Shown here piece by piece: positions 12,889-16,999 of a DNA stretch of 16,999 nt; position 1 is the first letter of the stretch; each line of letters starts with the position of its first letter. The translations under genes and the position numbers were made by a program. The DNA comes from DATKSS01 sp049582065 (GTDB lineage Bacteria; Chloroflexota; Dormibacteria; Dormibacterales; Dormibacteraceae), in assembly GCA_049582065.1 (NCBI GenBank), contig JBAUTF010000028.1, positions 1 to 16,999 on the forward strand, written 5' to 3'. Under the pieces are notes generated by a model, which saw only the letters and a list, made by a program, of their open reading frames with translations, was not told where the DNA came from and did not search any database.

Positions 12889-15199
12889 AGGCGACAACCT
12901 TGAGCAAGTCGACCGCCAATGCCCACAGAACCACGGCGGCGAGGATCGCTCCCAGGAGAGCGGGCGGTATTGGGGTCATCAGCCAGCCGGCGACGGCAAG
13001 CACAGCCACTATGACGAGCACCAAACCGGAGACGGCGAGCAGCCAGCTGCCGGGACGCGAGCGCCAGGCCAGGCGCGGCTCCCGCACCAGGTACACGGTT
13101 GCCTGCGTGCTGAAGGCGAGGGTCACAAACGCCACGGTCTGCAGGTGCGCGAGGTCTAGCCCAAGCCAGGTTCGCGCCAAGAAGAAGACTGCCAGGCTGA
13201 GCAAGAGAAATGGAACGGCCACCGCTGACGCGCCAAGTAACAGCTGGTTGACTCGCCATCTGTCGGGCCGGCTCGAGGCAACAACCCGATCGGTGGTGAT
13301 CGTCATGGTGGAGAAGTCATTCGCAACGAGGAGCAAGACCATGAGTATCGGCGTCAGGGCAAAGAGGCCTGTCGTCAAGAAGATCACGCTCAGGAAGATC
13401 GGCATCTCGATCTTCTTGGCGCTGGCGTTGAGGGCATAGGTCAGCATCCGTTGGTAGGTGCGCCGGCTCAGCTGGACAGCTGTGAGCACGCCGGGTAGCC
13501 CGGATTCGGTAAGCACCAGGGCCGCCGCCGCCTTGGCGACATCGGTTGCGCTCGAGACTGCGATACCGACGTCAGCCTGCTTCAGTGCGGGAGCGTCATT
13601 GACCCCGTCACCCGTCATTCCGACGACGTGGTCCTGCGCCTGCAGGGCCTTCACCAGCCGGTACTTGTCTTCAGGCAGGACGCCCGCCATCACGGCACAA
13701 TCGGGCGCGAGAACTCCGTCTCGGATTGAAGCAGCCTCGCAGACGTTGCCCGACAGGCCAATCTCTCGAGCCACAGCTCGCGCTGTGGGCAAAGCGTCGC
13801 CGGTGATCATGATCACCCGGACGCCTTCCGCCTGCAGGTCCCGCACGAGCCCGCGCGAATCAGGGCGCGGCGGATCTGCAAGCCCGACGAGGCCCACCAG
13901 CTCGAGTCGAGAATCAGCACCGGATGCGACCGCCAGCACCCTCTCCCCTTTGTTTGCTAACACCTCAAGGTCGGCATCAAGGCTGGCGGGGGTAGCAGCG
14001 CAGAGATGAGCCAGCTCGGATGGCGCTCCCTTGAGCACCCGCAGCTGACCAGCGCCGTCGCGGATCACAGCCTCGGAACGCTTGGTGGCCGGATCAAAAG
14101 GCGTGAAGCTCAGTCGTTCGACGCCAGGTTGGGATCCGAGCTCCTTGGCCTTGCGCAGGATGGCAAGGTCAAGCGGGTCCTGGGTCGCCTCGTCCGAAGC
14201 GTGACTAGCGAGCGCAACCAACCTTCCTTCGTCGTAGGGCGGGTAGGGGTGCAGATCGTTCACCGCCAGCTGGTTGAGCGTGATCGTCCCCGTCTTGTCC
14301 GTGCACAGCACGTCCATGCCCGCCGCCTCTTCGATCGCCGAGAGATGCGTGGTCAAAATCCCTTGCCTGGCCAGCTCGCGCGCTCCCAACGCACTCGCCA
14401 GGGCGAACGTCGCCGGTAAGGCAACCGGGACTGAGGCGAGAAGCAGCACGACCCCAAACTGCAGGACCTCTGGTCGGACCCCGCTTCGATGCAGGCTGAA
14501 GGCAATCACGACCAGGGCGAGTGCGAAGTCGAGCGCGACCAGGTTGCGAACGATCCTCACGATCGCGGTCTCGAGGTGACTCTTCGCCGCCGCGGTCCGC
14601 ACCAGCTCAGCGGTCCGCCCGTAGTAGGTACTGGCACCCGTGGCGATAACCTCCCCGGTCGCCTCGCCGCGCTCGATCACGCTGCCCGCATAGGCTCGAT
14701 CGCCGCCCGCGAGCTCGGCCGGTAGAGACTCGCCGGTGAGGCTGGACTGATCGACCTGCAGCTGCCCGGTGCTCAACTGCACGTCGGCCGGAACAACATC
14801 TCCCATCCGCAGATGGACCACGTCGCCGGGGACCAGTTCGCGCGCCTCCACCTGCTGCCACAGCCCATCGCGCAGGACTCTTGCCCGCACGGTCAGCCGG
14901 CTGCGCAAAAGGGTCAGCGCGGTGTTAGCGCGGTTCTCCTGGATGAAGCTGACGACCACGTTGAAGCCCAGCAGCGCTGCCACGATCAGAGCCTCGGTCG
15001 CCTTCCCCAAGGCAGCCTCGAGGATGATCGTGGCCTCGAGCATCCAGGGCACGGGAGCCCAGAGTTTGGCCAGCACCGATCGCCATGGGTGCTCCCTGGC
15101 CTCCGGCGTCTCATTGGCTCCGTACTGGCTGAGCCGCCGCGCGGCTTCCTCGCTGGAGAGCCCAGCATCCGGCTCCGAATCGACGCCAGCAGCAGTCAC
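12857..15199 (-). CDS. P-type ATPase, plasma-membrane proton pump type (P3A-like)
   Basis: This 780-residue pump has all core P-type motifs: TGES at 155-158 in the actuator domain, the phosphorylated aspartate D301 in CTDKTGTIT, and TGDGVNDAP at about 529-537. The M4 segment LLASVPVALPATFALASALG and the M6 segment VLLLVANDFSTMTITTDRV match the H+-ATPase group (PVALP, and ND..MTI..DRV) rather than Ca2+ or heavy-metal pumps. No heavy-metal CPx motif is present. About ten membrane helices are visible. I chose GTG 15199 because SSEEAARRLSQYGANE starts shortly after it and it leaves a 28-base gap from the stress-protein gene. The open frame reaches 15340, but that would overlap the neighbour by over 100 bases. 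It likely exports protons or supports pH homeostasis, which suits sulfur-oxyanion chemistry, by inference. Confidence 0.88.
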   Translation of the reverse strand: MTAAGVDSEPDAGLSSEEAARRLSQYGANETPEAREHPWRSVLAKLWAPVPWMLEATIILEAALGKATEALIVAALLGFNVVVSFIQENRANTALTLLRSRLTVRARVLRDGLWQQVEARELVPGDVVHLRMGDVVPADVQLSTGQLQVDQSSLTGESLPAELAGGDRAYAGSVIERGEATGEVIATGASTYYGRTAELVRTAAAKSHLETAIVRIVRNLVALDFALALVVIAFSLHRSGVRPEVLQFGVVLLLASVPVALPATFALASALGARELARQGILTTHLSAIEEAAGMDVLCTDKTGTITLNQLAVNDLHPYPPYDEGRLVALASHASDEATQDPLDLAILRKAKELGSQPGVERLSFTPFDPATKRSEAVIRDGAGQLRVLKGAPSELAHLCAATPASLDADLEVLANKGERVLAVASGADSRLELVGLVGLADPPRPDSRGLVRDLQAEGVRVIMITGDALPTARAVAREIGLSGNVCEAASIRDGVLAPDCAVMAGVLPEDKYRLVKALQAQDHVVGMTGDGVNDAPALKQADVGIAVSSATDVAKAAAALVLTESGLPGVLTAVQLSRRTYQRMLTYALNASAKKIEMPIFLSVIFLTTGLFALTPILMVLLLVANDFSTMTITTDRVVASSRPDRWRVNQLLLGASAVAVPFLLLSLAVFFLARTWLGLDLAHLQTVAFVTLAFSTQATVYLVREPRLAWRSRPGSWLLAVSGLVLVIVAVLAVAGWLMTPIPPALLGAILAAVVLWALAVDLLKVVAFRRLGLHRTA

Positions 15200-15227
15200 G
15201 AGCAGATGCTGCGCCTCAGCCTGCCGG

Positions 15228-16100
15228 TTACGGTGTGCCCCTGCGAAGTTGATGGGTGGGATGTCCCGCCATGAGCACCGGCCGGCTGCTGTGCTTGACG
15301 ACCCCAAGGGCGACGCTGCCGAGGAACAGTCCGCCGGCAAGGGACAGTCGCCGGGATCCGAGCACGATCAAATCGGCATTCCATTTTTCGGCAGCCTCGA
15401 CGATTTCCTGCACTGGGTTCAGCGACGGCGCGTCGATACGCTTCTCGATGCTGACTTCGCCGGGCGGTAGCTCAGCCGTGAGTTCCTGCATCAGCTGCTG
15501 AGCTTCCTCCGGCCCCTCGATGTAAGGGACATCGCCGAACGGGACCATCTCTCTGACGTGGAGGATGAGCAATCCGGCCCCCTCCTCGCGAGCAATGTCC
15601 ACCGCCACCTTGACTGCCTGCCGAGACGTGTCCGAGTAGTCGACCGGGACCATGATCCGATGGAGTGGACGTGGGAGGAAGCTGCCCTGTGCAGCGGCAC
15701 GACTGTGAACCAGAATCGCCGGAGCTTCAACCCGAGACAAGACCTGGCGGCTGACACTGCCCTCAAAGAGGGCCGCGATGTTGCCGCGGCCGTGGGAGCC
15801 GAGCGCGACCAGGTCGGCCGCGCGCTCATGACAGGCCGCGACGATTTCTGCTGCAGCGGAGGAGTCTTCTGCCACCTGCCGAACTTCCCCGTGAGCCGTC
15901 ACGCCGGCCGCATTCAGCTCGCCCGAGGCCTCCCGCACGTGTTTCTCCAGCGCCGCCCGCTGCTCGGGCGGGTCGCCAGCTTTCGCAGCCCCGATCACGA
16001 AAACCTCACCCCCACCGCGGCGCGCGAGCGCGGCCACGATGGGCAGCACGCTTTCGGCCAGGCCCTCCGTATCCACGGCCAGGACGATTCTCCGGTACAT
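15228..16100 (-). CDS. Tandem universal stress protein (two UspA domains)
   Basis: The 290-residue cytoplasmic protein has two UspA folds. Domain one starts MYRRIVLAVDTEGLAESVLP and ends with the nucleotide loop GSHGRGNIAALFEGS, a full G-x2-G-x9-G-S ATP-binding pattern, followed by APAILVH. Domain two starts HRIMVPVDYSDTSRQAVKVA and its loop reads GSRRLSLAGGLFLGS, with arginine where the second glycine should be, so ATP binding by domain two may be weaker. The ATG at 16100 has GGAG about 9 bases upstream. It lies upstream of, and in the same direction as, the proton-pump gene with a short gap, so the two may be co-expressed and the protein may modulate the pump or its expression. That link is inference. 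Confidence 0.9.
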   Translation of the reverse strand: MYRRIVLAVDTEGLAESVLPIVAALARRGGGEVFVIGAAKAGDPPEQRAALEKHVREASGELNAAGVTAHGEVRQVAEDSSAAAEIVAACHERAADLVALGSHGRGNIAALFEGSVSRQVLSRVEAPAILVHSRAAAQGSFLPRPLHRIMVPVDYSDTSRQAVKVAVDIAREEGAGLLILHVREMVPFGDVPYIEGPEEAQQLMQELTAELPPGEVSIEKRIDAPSLNPVQEIVEAAEKWNADLIVLGSRRLSLAGGLFLGSVALGVVKHSSRPVLMAGHPTHQLRRGTP

Positions 16101-16132
16101 CTGCGACTCCGACTCTAGGCCATCGCGTGAGC

Positions 16133-16850
16133 TCAGCCGTGAACGCCGGGCAGGACCACGGTCGGGTCGGCCAGCAAGATCGGGCTGGCGCTCCTGAAGA
16201 CCTCGGCGTAGGCGACGCCCAAGAGCCGGCCGAAGTACTGATCCTCGGCTTCGTAGAGGGCGAGCAGACGATCACCCTCAGGCTGAAAGATCGACGTATA
16301 GGCGGCGAGGGCCTGGCGCTTGCGGGCGTAGACCTCGCTGATGTCGACCGCAAAGGCGAACTCCGACCAGGGCGTCTCCATCTTGCAGTGCGGGAAGAAG
16401 AGGCGATTCACCATCCAGCGCGATTGGCTGGCCAACTGCTCGCCGCCCGGGACGTCCTCCCATCGCCCGAGTCGGGCAAGGAACACAGCTGCTCGCGCGA
16501 TGCCCGCTGCCGCGACATGGTCCGGGTGCACGCATGCCTCGCCGATCGCGTACACCGTGCGGGGCCCTGTGCTCTCGAATCAGCGCAGCCACCTCGAGCC
16601 GCAACCCTTGGTCGTCGGCCAGAAAGCGGTCTTGATGTCCGAGGGTCAGCCGCTCGACGCCGAGAATGCGGGCAGCTTCGGCCGCCTGTCGGGCGCGCTC
16701 GCCGCGAGGCGCGAAATCCGACGGCTCGCCCTCGGTCAGGTCGACGAGCAGAATTCGCTGGCCGCCCTCCGCCAGTTTCGCCAGGGTGCCCCCCATCTGG
16801 GTCTCGGCATCGTCGGGATGGGCGGTGATGACGAGGGCGTCGTAGCTCAT
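16133..16850 (-). pseudogene. PIG-L/BshB-type zinc deacetylase gene broken by a one-base insertion
   Basis: The product is a LmbE/PIG-L deacetylase, the family that removes N-acetyl groups from glycosides in mycothiol and bacillithiol synthesis and elsewhere. Zinc-site motifs are HPDD (H11-D14) in ITAHPDDAETQMGGTLAKL and HPDH in AIGEACVHPDHVAAAG; the C-terminal part (AEDQYFGRLLGVAYAEVFRS, then PTVVLPGVHG) is typical of the BshB1-like group. The first 100 residues and the last 140 are in different frames. Removing one base from the CCC run at 16565-16567 gives a continuous REHRPRTVYAIGEACVHPDH, so a single insertion explains it. It may be a real lesion or a sequencing error in a GC homopolymer (GGGGCCC). 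The ATG at 16850 overlaps the upstream gene's stop as ATGA. With this base corrected it would encode about 238 residues. Confidence 0.82.
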
Positions 16851-16999
16851 CGAGCCCCCAAGGGCCTCTTAGCTCGCACCAGGGCGTCGATCGCAGTGAC
16901 CTCGCGGCCGTCCACAGTCACTGGGCGCAGTACGCGCTCTGCTCGTTCGATGCCCAACCCTGGCAGGTCGCGCTCGATGTCGGCCGGGGTGAAAAGCAC
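16847..16999 (-). CDS. C-terminal end of a probable class I SAM-dependent methyltransferase
   Basis: The frame is open from the window edge to a TGA at 16847-16849 and reads VLFTPADIERDLPGLGIERA, then ERVLRPVTVDGREV and TAIDALVRAKRPLGAR. This matches, from memory, the tail of small SAM-dependent methyltransferases (…FTP.DL..EL.GL.I.RAE.V.RPV…A.VV.A.R). Only about 50 residues are visible, so the catalytic SAM-binding part is outside the window. The stop overlaps the deacetylase start (ATGA), so these two are coupled. Another enzyme with a similar tail is possible. Confidence 0.5.
   Translation of the reverse strand: MLFTPADIERDLPGLGIERAERVLRPVTVDGREVTAIDALVRAKRPLGAR

Noticed and set aside
15200..15340. 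Extended N-terminus of the P-type ATPase
   Set aside because: It overlaps the universal stress protein gene by over 100 bases and its sequence is serine- and proline-rich without family similarity.

Overview
The window is high-GC DNA from a bacterium. Its main interest is a dissimilatory sulfur electron-transfer operon: the 3' part of aprA (APS reductase alpha subunit), then qmoA, qmoB and a fused HdrC-HdrB iron-sulfur protein in the position where classical sulfate reducers carry membrane-bound QmoC. From general knowledge, replacement of QmoC by Hdr-type subunits is the arrangement of Gram-positive sulfate reducers. The GC-rich codon use and the envelope genes would fit a high-GC lineage such as Chloroflexota or Actinomycetota, but the sequence alone does not fix the phylum or whether the pathway runs toward sulfate reduction or sulfite oxidation. 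Two TauE/SafE-type (TSUP) permeases nearby suit export of sulfite, sulfate or another sulfonate.

Layout. 1-5851 (+): tightly packed aprA'-qmoA-qmoB-hdrCB. 5848-6372: a gene graveyard holding a frameshifted, truncated NifX-like gene start, a truncated lgt copy in the opposite orientation, and a probable TSUP tail. 6615-8140 (+): two overlapping DUF202 membrane genes and a first TSUP permease. 8171-9788 (-): a monofunctional peptidoglycan glycosyltransferase and a LysR regulator, which is divergent from the next operon. 9852-12742 (+): an overlapping four-gene operon of TSUP permease, degenerate cytidylate-kinase-like protein, Lgt lipoprotein diacylglyceryl transferase and PAP2 phosphatase, followed by a short hemL-like 3' scar. 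12857-16999 (-): methyltransferase tail, frameshifted PIG-L deacetylase, tandem universal stress protein and a P-type H+-ATPase, probably one transcript.

How it fits together. AprBA exchanges electrons between APS/sulfite and the flavin/iron-sulfur proteins QmoA and QmoB. The HdrCB protein would pass these electrons to or from a quinone or a soluble carrier, but no membrane subunit is encoded here. The LysR gene and its likely operator sit between the regulator and the TSUP-kinase-Lgt-PAP2 operon, suggesting sulfur-compound-responsive control of that operon. The degraded lgt (and probably TSUP) next to the apr-qmo operon repeats part of the intact downstream operon, which suggests that TSUP-lgt is a recurring unit in this genome and that the first copy has been lost.

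No tRNA, rRNA, CRISPR array, insertion sequence or transposase was recognised.
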